Below, in pieces: positions 1 to 6,201 of a stretch of 7,639 bases of DNA. This DNA is from JBAWAP01 sp049589355 (GTDB lineage: Bacteria > Chloroflexota > Anaerolineae > VGOG01). The stretch covers positions 1 to 7,639 of the forward strand of contig JBAWAP010000338.1 in the NCBI GenBank assembly GCA_049589355.1, written 5' to 3'. Made by a program: the position numbers and the translations under genes. Position 1 is the first letter of the stretch, and each line of letters starts with the position of its first letter. A model generated the notes under the pieces. That model was given only the letters and a program-made list of their open reading frames with translations, did not search any database and had not been told where the DNA came from.

Positions 1-1
1 G

Positions 2-2026
2 GTTGATCCCATCCCGGCCAATACTACCTACGTGCCGGGCAGTGTCAGCGGAGGAGCCATCTACCGTGAGGAGACCAATCAAATCGAGTGGGGCGGCGCA
101 GTGACGGCAGGCACGTCCATCACCTTCACCTTCCAGGTGACACTGGATAGTCCCTTACTCGGGGGGACGACTATCGCCAACGTTGCAGCTATCAGCGACA
201 GCAGGGGCACATCCTTCACGAAAAAGACGGCCACAAAGGTACAGGCAGCCAATTTGGAAACATCTATAAAACAAGTTGATAAAGCGGTAGCTTCGTCGGG
301 GGAGGTACTGACCTATACCGTCATCTTGAGCAACACGGGCTCGGTAGACGCTGTGGGCGCCAGCCTGGTTGACCCCCTCCCGGCCAACACTACCTATGTA
401 CCCGACAGCGCAACCGGTGGGGCGGTTTACGATCCTGGCCTCAATCGAATAGAGTGGACGGGGATGGTCTCGCCCACAGTGTCCGGGAAGACGGCTTACA
501 GTTGGCTGGACAGCGACACGCCGGGTGGCCCCCGCTACCATTGGGAGGAGATCAGCGAGACGGGCACCGAGGTCACCTCTTGGACTAACAGGAACAACGG
601 CTTCGCTGGGCCTTTCGACATCGGCTTCGATTTTCCCTTCTTCGGCAACGTCTACTCCGACACCCTCTACGTGGGCACAAATGGCTACGTGAGCTTCGGC
701 CAGGGCTACAGCGGCATGCCTATCGGCACCCTGCCCAGCCGTAGCTATCCCAATAATGACGTCATGCCCTTCGGCGGTGCCTTGTACATCATGGATGGTG
801 TATCTCACGTCTACTACCAGTTGCTCAGCGACCCCACTCGCTTCGTCATCGAGTACGTGGACGTCCAAAAGTGCTGTGATCTGAATATCTCTCACACTTT
901 TGAGATCGTGCTCTACCCCACCGGCGAGATCCTGACCCAGTACCAGAGCCTGCACGGTGATGTCCCCTGGTTGGTGGGCATTGAGAACGTGGATGGCACC
1001 GAGGGGTTGAACTATCCATATTCTTTGGTCCATGATGGCTTGGCTATCAAATATCTGCCTCCTGCCCCACCCTCTCCTCCCCACGTAATTAGCTTCCAGG
1101 CGAGAGTTAATGACTCCATCCCACCGGAGACAGTCATCACCAACACAGCCACCATCAGCGATGGGGTGGGGTTCTCCTATACCAGGACGGCGACGACTAC
1201 AGCTCACATGGTGAACCTCTCAGCCTCGACTAAGACCGTGAAGGAGGCCCTGGCTGTGCCCGGCGACGTGTTGACCTACACCATCGTTCTGCGCAACAAC
1301 GGCGAGGCCACAGAAGCGGGTTTTACCGACCCCATCCCTGCTCATACGAGTTACGTATCTGGCAGCGTCACCGGCGAAGCGACCTACGAGCCAGCGCTCA
1401 ATAGGATTCAATGGAGTGGGACAGTGCCCGCTGGGAGCGAGAAGGTCTTCACCTTTGCCGTGACGACGGACGCATCGCTGCCTGATGACACGCTCATCGT
1501 CAACATTGCTACCATTAGCGATGGATTGCATCTGCCCTTCACTCGCACCGCCACGACGACGTTGAAAAGGCCCGATCTCTCCGCCTCGGAGAAGTTGGTC
1601 AGCGCGGCCAGGGCTGGTATAGACGACGTCCTCACCTATACCCTGCGGGTGAAGAATGCTGGCGAGGGCCTGGCGAAGTCAACCTTAACTGACTCCATCC
1701 CCGCAGGCACTTTGTATGTGCCTGGCTCCGCCTGGGCTGGCAATGGTACGGTCGCCTATGATGGGGTTAATAGCAGGATAATTTGGAATGGCGAGGTGCC
1801 TCCCAAGGGCATGGCTACCATCGTCTTCGCCGTCACCGTGACCGAGGAGAGAGTCATCCACAACACCGCAACCATAAATGACGGCCTGGGCGGCCTGACC
1901 GAGCGGAGTGCGACGACGAAGGTGCACCCGTATGACGTCTATTTGCCTCTTCTCATGAAGGGAACAGGAGAGCAAAGTCGCAGGGGAGCAGAGAGGAGCA
2001 ATGTGTTGCGGCTAGAGGCTACATAA
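2..2026 (+). CDS. DUF11-repeat exported protein with inserted nidogen-like domain (5' truncated)
   Basis: The frame is open from the first bases of the window, and the first residues (VDPIPANTTYVPGS) already match the middle of a repeat, so the true start lies upstream and the GTG at 32 is internal. I see four DUF11-type (Ig-like, beta-sandwich) repeats, the first partial. Each carries 'GDVLTYTI.L.N.G', 'DP.PA.T.YV.GS', 'Y....NRI.W.G.V' and a closing 'NTATISDG' strand. The second repeat is interrupted at about 476-1081 by a roughly 200-residue domain containing 'FDIGFDFPFFGN' and 'YVGTNGYVSFG', like nidogen-type domains of secreted bacterial proteins. The protein ends with 'VYLPLLMK', a C-terminal motif I associate with secreted Chloroflexota proteins, then a short basic tail. 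DUF11 proteins are usually surface or cell-wall proteins, so a structural or adhesive role is inferred. No enzyme motif is visible. The family call is firm; the function is not. Confidence 0.88.
   Translation, partial: VDPIPANTTYVPGSVSGGAIYREETNQIEWGGAVTAGTSITFTFQVTLDSPLLGGTTIANVAAISDSRGTSFTKKTATKVQAANLETSIKQVDKAVASSGEVLTYTVILSNTGSVDAVGASLVDPLPANTTYVPDSATGGAVYDPGLNRIEWTGMVSPTVSGKTAYSWLDSDTPGGPRYHWEEISETGTEVTSWTNRNNGFAGPFDIGFDFPFFGNVYSDTLYVGTNGYVSFGQGYSGMPIGTLPSRSYPNNDVMPFGGALYIMDGVSHVYYQLLSDPTRFVIEYVDVQKCCDLNISHTFEIVLYPTGEILTQYQSLHGDVPWLVGIENVDGTEGLNYPYSLVHDGLAIKYLPPAPPSPPHVISFQARVNDSIPPETVITNTATISDGVGFSYTRTATTTAHMVNLSASTKTVKEALAVPGDVLTYTIVLRNNGEATEAGFTDPIPAHTSYVSGSVTGEATYEPALNRIQWSGTVPAGSEKVFTFAVTTDASLPDDTLIVNIATISDGLHLPFTRTATTTLKRPDLSASEKLVSAARAGIDDVLTYTLRVKNAGEGLAKSTLTDSIPAGTLYVPGSAWAGNGTVAYDGVNSRIIWNGEVPPKGMATIVFAVTVTEERVIHNTATINDGLGGLTERSATTKVHPYDVYLPLLMKGTGEQSRRGAERSNVLRLEAT
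476..1081 (+). other. Nidogen-like domain nested in a DUF11 repeat
   Basis: The preceding repeat half ends at 'RIEWTGMVSP' and the following half restarts at 'HVISFQARVNDS'. In the uninterrupted neighbour (1400-1480) these two strands are adjacent ('RIQWSGTVPAGSEKVFTFAV'). The insert therefore sits in one surface loop and leaves the host fold continuous. It contains aromatic and glycine-rich strands (YSWLDSDTPGGPRYHW, GFDFPFFG, FVIEYVDV, FEIVLYPTGEIL) and ends in a proline-rich linker (PPAPPSPP). The nidogen-like label is from motif memory, not from a profile search. Confidence 0.7.
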
Positions 2027-2099
2027 GCTATAACTGGTAGCTGATGCTATGGGCCCCGATAGATTCCCTGCGAACTGAGGGAGGTGATTAGAAAAGAAA

Positions 2100-2137
2100 A
2101 AAGGCCATGAAAGCATTTCGTAACTTTCATGGCCTTT
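2100..2137 (-). terminator. Intrinsic terminator of the minus-strand toxin-antitoxin cassette
   Basis: A 14-bp perfect stem (2100-2113 with 2124-2137, core GGCCATGAAAG/CTTTCATGGCC) has a 10-nt loop. Read on the minus strand it is followed by T6-C-T4 (complement of 2092-2102), a classic rho-independent signal 25 nt past the TAG of the toxin remnant. On the plus strand only TTT follows, so it would be a weaker stop for the DUF11 gene ending at 2026. A related hairpin occurs at 2850-2883. Confidence 0.85.
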
Positions 2138-2161
2138 CGCGCCGAGTAATGCTGGGACGAG

Positions 2162-2351
2162 CTAGCTCTCTTCGCCGAACATGGCGTCGGCTATGATATC
2201 CAGCACCTGGCAGATGCTTAAGGCTTGACTCGGTATTACGTTCTCCTCACTTCCCTGATGGACGTGGTACGGGAAATTGGTAGTTGGCGACGCCCCGGCT
2301 GGTTACTAATTTGAGCTTGATGGCTTCAAGGTAAGCGGCGATATCGCTCAT
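2162..2351 (-). pseudogene. Remnant of a TumE/DUF6516-like toxin gene, internal deletion and frameshift
   Basis: The ATG at 2349-2351 overlaps the TGA of the upstream gene (ATGA), the usual arrangement of a translationally coupled pair. The first frame reads MSDIAAYLEAIKLKLVTSRG..., resembling the N-terminus of the TumE/DUF6516 family, and stops at TGA 2247-2249 after 34 residues. A second frame, in register from about 2278 down to TAG 2162-2164, reads NFPYHVHQGSEENVIPSQ...VLDIIADAM, which resembles the family's C-terminal 'FPHH.H...ENV' region. The two ends meet at about 2277-2279 in different frames. The central portion of what is normally a protein of roughly 100-120 residues is missing, so no full toxin can be made. 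The family assignment is from memory of conserved motifs. The open frames and the ATGA overlap are read directly. Confidence 0.68.
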
Positions 2352-2662
2352 ACCCTTTGTCCCTGCAAGATGCCAAGGCGGGTTCGGAGCTTGGCAGCCA
2401 TCTTATACAGAGCATTCCACTCCATGAAATCGGCCTCATCGCTCATCTGCCCGGCCTGGAACCTTTCATAGAATTCCTCTGAGCTGATACCATACTTCCT
2501 TTCTAGCTCTGCCAGGTCTTGTTGCAAGACCTGCAAATCCGCCTGATCCCTGGCAAGCTGGTGAGAGATGATCTTTTGCAGGGCGCTATCCAGGAAACTA
2601 TCCTCGTATCCTTTGATGTATATCTGCTCCAGGCCTCTGATCTTCTCCAATGTCGCCTCCAT
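2348..2662 (-). CDS. Antitoxin-like small helical protein, partner of the decayed toxin
   Basis: This encodes a 104-residue, charged, almost wholly helical protein. I start it at the ATG at 2662 because AAAGGAGAT ends 8 nt upstream; a TTG at 2683 would start before that ribosome site. Residues about 35-57 (HQLARDQADLQVLQQDLAELERK) look like a coiled coil. The C-terminal half has a 'YG.SSEEFYERFQAGQ..DEADFMEW..LY' block that I recall from small proteins encoded directly upstream of TumE/DUF6516-type toxins, where they are the presumed antitoxin. No signal peptide or membrane segment is present, so it is cytoplasmic. It overlaps the downstream toxin remnant by 4 nt (ATGA). Its reading frame, promoter and ribosome site are intact although the partner is not. 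An antitoxin role is inferred from position and motif. Confidence 0.75.
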   Translation of the reverse strand: MEATLEKIRGLEQIYIKGYEDSFLDSALQKIISHQLARDQADLQVLQQDLAELERKYGISSEEFYERFQAGQMSDEADFMEWNALYKMAAKLRTRLGILQGQRV

Positions 2663-2706
2663 GGGCTCATCTCCTTTCGCCAAACAACCTGGGTTTTCCA
2701 GTCATG

Positions 2707-2735
2707 ATTATACCCCATATCTCTTCTCACTGCAA
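2707..2735 (-). promoter_or_regulatory. Sigma70-type promoter for the antitoxin-like gene
   Basis: On the minus strand, TTGCAG (2735-2730) lies 17 nt upstream of a perfect TATAAT (2712-2707). Transcription would begin near 2700, giving a leader of about 38 nt that contains the AAAGGAGAT ribosome site. The -35 box matches consensus at 3 of 6 positions, while the -10 box and spacing are ideal. No clear palindromic operator is visible over the boxes. Confidence 0.7.
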
Positions 2736-2829
2736 GGACGCAAAAACGGAGACCGGACCCTGACACGACATGTGGCGCAGGCAGCCCTTTGCCATGGTCC
2801 TCTTGCTTATTGGGGTAGCCTAATCGCGC

Positions 2830-2890
2830 AGGGCGCAAAAGAAACGAAAGGGCCACGAAAGCATTTCGCGTCTTTCGTGGCCCTGCGCCT
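2830..2890. repeat. Free-standing copy of the 2100-2137 hairpin, dispersed palindrome
   Basis: A 12-bp stem (GGGCCACGAAAG 2850-2861 with CTTTCGTGGCCC 2872-2883) has a 10-nt loop starting CATTTCG. An outer helix GGCGCA/TGCGCC (2832-2837 with 2884-2889) brackets a one-sided A-rich bulge. Stem and loop are homologous to the hairpin at 2100-2137. No gene ends here in either direction, so a pure terminator role is doubtful. The 'CCACGAAAG' sequence resembles a degenerate repeat found dispersed in many bacterial genomes. Confidence 0.65.
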
Positions 2891-2980
2891 GTTTCGCGAT
2901 TCAAACCGTTCCCTCAGCCACAAGTCTCCTCCCAGTGAGCTACTGCACAAACCCCAATTCCAGTCAACCGAAGTGCTGCT

Positions 2981-3010
2981 TGACAGAAGACCCTTGTCTG
3001 TAGTATATTA
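2981..3010 (+). promoter_or_regulatory. Sigma70-type promoter for the LTD gene
   Basis: A perfect TTGACA at 2981-2986 is followed after 18 nt by TATATT at 3005-3010. It lies about 50 nt upstream of the TTG start at 3062. The leader carries AGAAGGAGGTG, an almost full-length Shine-Dalgarno sequence, with GGAGG ending 7 nt before that start. A TATTAT at 3007-3012 is an alternative -10 at less favourable spacing. Confidence 0.7.
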
Positions 3011-3061
3011 TCATCGGCAAGTCCCACGACCACCTGCTGTGAGCCAGAAGGAGGTGCGAAT

Positions 3062-3391
3062 TTGAAGCCCCTGAGATTTCTAATCGTATCGGCGATGATA
3101 ACAGCGGTGTTAGCGATCGTTTCCACTCCTTCATCTGCGGTCGAACCAGGAGATGTATTGATAAATGAAGTTGCCCCCGATGAAACGAGTAGCAGGGATT
3201 GGCTAGAACTCTACAACGGTTCAGGAAGTAACATAGATATTCAATCTTGGGTTGTTAGACAGCAAACCTCCAAAAGAAAAACGTTTCCCTCTTACACACT
3301 AGCCGCCGGGGAGTACATTGTTCTGCACTTTCACGATAAAGGCACAGCAGATGAAATAGGTGGGGATACCAATGGGAATAGTTGTTGCTAA
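3062..3391 (+). CDS. Signal peptide plus first lamin-tail domain, cut short by a frameshift
   Basis: TTG is chosen as the start because a strong Shine-Dalgarno (GGAGG, 3050-3054) sits 7 nt upstream. Residues 1-26 form a signal peptide (basic MKPLR, hydrophobic LIVSAMITAVLAIV, cleavage likely after SSA). Residues from about 30 begin an LTD fold: 'GDVLINEVAP', 'DWLELYN', 'SWVV', 'GEYIVLHF'. The frame stops at TAA 3389-3391 just after 'DTNGN'. The same point in the next unit continues with about 50 more residues, and the sequence after the stop continues the unit in another frame. The product as it stands would be an exported half-domain, probably unstable. I read it as the 5' piece of a broken gene reaching to 5770. 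LTDs in bacterial secreted proteins are non-catalytic beta-sandwiches. Confidence 0.8.
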   Translation: MKPLRFLIVSAMITAVLAIVSTPSSAVEPGDVLINEVAPDETSSRDWLELYNGSGSNIDIQSWVVRQQTSKRKTFPSYTLAAGEYIVLHFHDKGTADEIGGDTNGNSCC

Positions 3392-4436
3392 TGAATGGGC
3401 GGGCATAGTCTACCCCAACGATACAGAAGAGAACAAGAGGAGGAACGAGGAACAATGTGCAGACTGGAGCGAGGGAGCTAAGGGGAAATCTCTAGGCCGG
3501 GATGCGTCTTACACCGACACCAACAGCAAGGCCGACTGGCATTTGTTCACCAGCCAAACTCCAGGCGCGGCCAATCCGACTATGGGTACCCCTGGAGATG
3601 TGTTGATCAATGAGGTGGCACCCAATGAGGACCAGGATTGGATCGAGTTCTACAACACCTCAGGAGGGAGTATAAACATCCAGTACTGGCTGGTGAGGAA
3701 ACGGAGCACGCCAGTGAAGACCTTCCTCTCCCATACGATAGCTCCGGGCGAGTATATTGTCTTGAACTTCGATGGCGATCCAGGCGATGACGAGACCACG
3801 GTAGACACCAACGGCAACGGTTATCGCGATTTCTATACCGCTGAAGCCAGTTTAACCTCCACGGATGACGTGGTCATCTTAGAGGATGGGGCAAGCACCA
3901 TGATTGATGCTCTGGCCTTCGCTAACAACGACGGGACATGGGCGGATCCTCAACATACTGCCTTTACAAACATAGTTGGTACCAATGAATGGGCTGGCAC
4001 AGTCTACCCGAACGATACAGAAGAAAACAAGAGGAAAAACGAAGAACAATGTGCAAACTGGGGCGAAGGAGACGAAGATAAGTCCCTGGGTAGAGACAAC
4101 TCCTCCTCTGATACCAATGCCAAGGCCGACTGGCATTTGTTTACCAGCCAAACTCCTGGAGAAGCCAATCCTGTCCTGGGCAGTTCCGGAGATGTCCTGA
4201 TCAATGAAGCGGCACCCAGCGAGGACCAGGATTGGATCGAGTTCTCCAACGCTTCGGGAAAGAGCATAAACATCCAGTACTGGCTCGTCAAGGAACGAAG
4301 CACGGTGGTAAAGACTTTTCCAGCTTTCATGGTAGGACCTGAGGAGTACTTCGTCCTGAACTTTGGCAGTGATCCAACCAATGACGAAATCGCAGGGGAT
4401 GCCAACGGCAACGGTTATCGCGACTTCTATACCGCC
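3149..4436 (+). repeat. Three tandem LTD-encoding DNA units (unit 2 is 594 nt)
   Basis: Units begin at the GGA of 'GDVLINE' at 3149, 3594 and 4188. Unit 2 is 594 nt (198 codons), unit 1 only 445 nt, and unit 3 is cut after about 249 nt. Long stretches are nearly identical in DNA, for example 3391-3460 against 3985-4054 ('AATGAATGGGC', 'AACGATACAGAAGA', 'GAACAATGTGCA'). This points to recent duplication or ongoing gene conversion. Confidence 0.8.
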
Positions 4437-4454
4437 TGGCAAGGTCAGCGATAG
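3360..4454 (+). CDS. LTD units 1 (end), 2 and 3 (part): middle fragment of the broken gene
   Basis: The sequence from 'NEWAGIVYPNDTEENKRRNEEQC' completes unit 1. A full second LTD unit (GDVLINEVAPNEDQDWIEFYN at 3594 onward, 198 residues) follows, then the start of a third (4188 onward) that stops after 'GYRDFYTAWQGQR'. Each unit has an LTD core, a 'NDTEENKR.NEEQC.NW' segment and a closing 'DT..KADWHLFTSQTPG..NP' linker. This fragment has no signal peptide. The GTG at 3360 is not backed by a ribosome site. An ATG at 3372 has a GGTGGGG 6 nt upstream and could be reached by coupling before the 3389 stop, but its product would remain in the cytoplasm. I therefore treat it as the middle of one interrupted gene. 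Confidence 0.72.
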   Translation: MGIPMGIVVANEWAGIVYPNDTEENKRRNEEQCADWSEGAKGKSLGRDASYTDTNSKADWHLFTSQTPGAANPTMGTPGDVLINEVAPNEDQDWIEFYNTSGGSINIQYWLVRKRSTPVKTFLSHTIAPGEYIVLNFDGDPGDDETTVDTNGNGYRDFYTAEASLTSTDDVVILEDGASTMIDALAFANNDGTWADPQHTAFTNIVGTNEWAGTVYPNDTEENKRKNEEQCANWGEGDEDKSLGRDNSSSDTNAKADWHLFTSQTPGEANPVLGSSGDVLINEAAPSEDQDWIEFSNASGKSINIQYWLVKERSTVVKTFPAFMVGPEEYFVLNFGSDPTNDEIAGDANGNGYRDFYTAWQGQR

Positions 4455-4462
4455 TTTACTCA

Positions 4463-5770
4463 GTGGACAAGGACCTCTTTGACAAGGCCTGTAGTAAAGC
4501 TGCTGCTGTGGACAAGAGCGACGAGTGGAAGGAATGGGGGGATGATTATCAGGACACTGGCGAGCCAGTGGCAGTGATAGTCCAGCGCCAAGGGCCTAAC
4601 GACTATGGCACCGTGGTTTCGAGTGCCTACGTTGGCATCTCCGAGGACATGGAGGGAAGCGGGCCTCCCTATCAGTATTTTGCACCCTACGCCATGAGGC
4701 AATATCACGGCTTGGATACGGAGATAATCATTCAGAACTCCGGTCAGAGGTGCACCTCCGTGTGGTTCCACTATCAAAAGCAGGGAGGGAGTTGCAACTT
4801 CAGCTATTCAGAGCACATCGAGCAGTTGGCGCCGGGGGAATCCATCCGGAAAAGGGTGCCGGAGGTACTGAGTGTCGAGTGGCTTGGTTCGATCTACGTC
4901 ACGGCCAACGAGCCCCTGGGGATCATCGTGGATCAGACCAGCTTCCCGCCGTCGGAGGATCGGGGGGTGCTGCTGACCTACCGAGCCCGGCCCTACAAGC
5001 TTACAATGGACACGCGCTTTTATGCCGACCTGGTCTTCCGCGAGTTGAGCGGCTGGGAGGCCAGCATTCAGGTGCAGAACCTGACCCAGGAATCTCTGCC
5101 CACCTTCGTGACCGTGGAGTTCTTCGACGCCAGTGGCGATTCCATCCTTTTCCTGGGCGACTGGATCTGCCCTGCTGGAGGGGGCACCTTCTACCTGCCA
5201 GCCATCGCTGGCCTGGGGGTCGAATACGTCGGGGCAGCAGTGATCCAGTCGCACAGCCAGGTAGGCTATCCTGGCGGTGAAAAGGCCGAGGGCCAGCCCA
5301 TCTTTGCGGTAGTTGATCTCAAGAAAGCCGAAATGGACGCCCAAGGGGGGAGCTACAATGCTTATGCGGAGAGCGAAACGATGGGGGCCAGCGCCATCAT
5401 GCTTCCCTTCCTGGCCAGGGATTACCAGGGCGTTACCTCTCTGATCGCCGTCCGCAATAATTCCAACTGCAACGACGTAAAGCTCAGGCTGGAGGTAAGA
5501 GACGAAACAGGTGCCGTCGTTAGCTTGGTGGGCGACTTCTGGCTGCGTGCTGGGCATGTCAAGCTCATAGACTTGGCCAGCGTGAACAGCGTGGTGCCTG
5601 GCTTCGCTGGCGCAGGGATAGTAGAAGTCACAGATGCGCAACAATTGTGCGATACCGACGGCGATGGGGACGTGGATCAGGCACCACTCATGCCTTCTGT
5701 GGTGGTGGTGAACAAGAGCGCTGGCCCTGGGGACGTCACCTGGGTGTATGAGGGCATCCCCGTGCGGTAA
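4463..5770 (+). CDS. Beta-rich repeat tail, 3' fragment of the broken LTD gene
   Basis: This frame is open from 4385, has no Shine-Dalgarno before the GTG at 4463, and picks up immediately as the LTD frame ends, so it is most likely the continuation of that protein. It holds three repeats of about 110-150 residues (roughly 71-160, 182-287 and 309-418), each with 'aP...R.Y.G..s.I.VQN', a beta-strand block, 'G.GAG/GSI.V' and a closing 'QP.FAVVD/NEPLGIIVDQ'-like strand. The ending of a fourth repeat (GEPVAVIVQRQG) remains at residues 33-44. Between the strands of the last repeat lies a calcium-loop-like DTDGDGDVD at 397-405. I recall this repeat type from exported Chloroflexota proteins but know no assigned function. 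Stop TAA at 5768; a terminator follows 33 nt later. Confidence 0.72.
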   Translation: MDKDLFDKACSKAAAVDKSDEWKEWGDDYQDTGEPVAVIVQRQGPNDYGTVVSSAYVGISEDMEGSGPPYQYFAPYAMRQYHGLDTEIIIQNSGQRCTSVWFHYQKQGGSCNFSYSEHIEQLAPGESIRKRVPEVLSVEWLGSIYVTANEPLGIIVDQTSFPPSEDRGVLLTYRARPYKLTMDTRFYADLVFRELSGWEASIQVQNLTQESLPTFVTVEFFDASGDSILFLGDWICPAGGGTFYLPAIAGLGVEYVGAAVIQSHSQVGYPGGEKAEGQPIFAVVDLKKAEMDAQGGSYNAYAESETMGASAIMLPFLARDYQGVTSLIAVRNNSNCNDVKLRLEVRDETGAVVSLVGDFWLRAGHVKLIDLASVNSVVPGFAGAGIVEVTDAQQLCDTDGDGDVDQAPLMPSVVVVNKSAGPGDVTWVYEGIPVR

Positions 5771-5802
5771 GTAGCCTATCGCACCTCAGTGGCAGCTAAC
5801 AG

Positions 5803-5835
5803 AAAAAGCCACCAAGATTATCCTGGTGGCTTTTT
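5803..5835 (+). terminator. Intrinsic terminator after the LTD/tail gene
   Basis: A 12-bp perfect stem, AAAAAGCCACCA (5803-5814) with TGGTGGCTTTTT (5824-5835), has a 9-nt loop and ends in T5. It lies 33 nt past the TAA at 5770. The 5' A-tract also gives a T-run on the minus strand, so it could work both ways. Confidence 0.85.
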
Positions 5836-5841
5836 GGTATT

Positions 5842-5990
5842 TGGACTTTGGACAAAGCTGAAGAAACCCGTTTTCTGATGACTCTGTTACCGAAATCTAA
5901 CTGAATCAACCTGTTTCAAGTCAACGTGGATGGCAATTTGGTGTGAGAAAACGGGTTTCTGGTCGCCATCGTGGTTTTGTCCAAAGTCCA
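5842..5990. mobile_element. MITE-like 149-bp inverted-repeat element with flanking direct repeats
   Basis: The outer arms TGGACTTTGGACAAA (5842-5856) and TTTGTCCAAAGTCCA (5976-5990) are exact 15-bp inverted repeats. A second exact 15-bp pair lies inside: AGAAACCCGTTTTCT (5862-5876) and AGAAAACGGGTTTCT (5946-5960). Between them lie 69 nt with no credible gene. The element is flanked by TGGTATT at 5835-5841 (touching the left arm) and at 5992-5998 (one base beyond the right arm), which looks like a target-site duplication. No transposase is present, so any mobility would need one supplied elsewhere. A large regulatory stem-loop is the alternative reading. Confidence 0.6.
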
Positions 5991-6201
5991 GTGGTATTCA
6001 TTCAGCATGTATGTTTAATTGGGGTGAAAGCTCCTGCAGAGGTTAGTAACACTATGGAATATCTGTTCACCTTGTGCTCGCAGCGGACCCTAGTTCGCTG
6101 CCCCAATCGCCCAGTCGGGCACCGAAAATCGCTGAACCTACCTGGTCAGGGTCACAACGGGCTGCCGAGGCCGCTGGACTAGGGTCCAGCGGGAGCAGGT
6201 A
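5991..6201. other. Intergenic stretch, no gene, short inverted repeats
   Basis: I see no gene here; the small open frames have no ribosome site and no recognisable protein. There are two small hairpins: GCAGCG/CGCTGC at 6080-6101 and a 9-bp one at 6171-6192. They share a 10-bp core in opposite orientation (GGACCCTAGT 6085-6094; ACTAGGGTCC 6178-6187), so 6085-6187 is itself bounded by inverted repeats. I did not recognise a riboswitch or small RNA. Confidence 0.5.
6171..6192 (-). terminator. Hairpin just past the S74 protein gene (no T-tract)
   Basis: A 9-bp GC-rich stem, CCGCTGGAC/GTCCAGCGG, with a TAGG loop starts 10 nt beyond the TGA at 6202-6204 on the minus strand. No T-run follows, so it may be a weak terminator or a transcript-end stabiliser rather than an intrinsic terminator. 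Confidence 0.4.

Larger units (their letters stand above)
3062..5770 (+). pseudogene. Composite LTD-repeat exported protein interrupted at two junctions
   Basis: A promoter and ribosome site at the front, a terminator at the back, no convincing internal start signals and continuous domain order (signal peptide, LTD, LTD, LTD, repeat tail) argue for one ancestral gene of about 900 codons or more. The breaks lie at about 3377-3391 and 4436-4462. An assembly collapse between near-identical repeats could give the same picture. Confidence 0.6.

Noticed and set aside
155..1207. Long minus-strand open frame (350 codons) opposite the DUF11 gene
   Set aside because: The plus strand shows clear repeated domains over the same span. 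The minus frame has no recognisable domain or ribosome site and is a by-product of codon bias.
2568..3065. Plus-strand frame of 165 codons across the 2684-3061 intergenic region
   Set aside because: It runs through the antisense of the antitoxin-like gene, both promoters and the hairpin, and has no ribosome site or protein motif.
4808..5644. Minus-strand frame of 278 codons opposite the tail repeats
   Set aside because: The tail repeats on the plus strand are internally homologous and the minus frame shows no domain, so it is a shadow.
5991..6170. Possible riboswitch or structured leader near GGGGTGAAAGCTCCTGCAGAGG
   Set aside because: No gene is transcribed away from it in a suitable direction, and I could not match it to any known riboswitch core.
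5943..6182. Small plus-strand frame of 79 codons
   Set aside because: It begins inside the right arm of the MITE-like element, lacks a Shine-Dalgarno and has no recognisable features.
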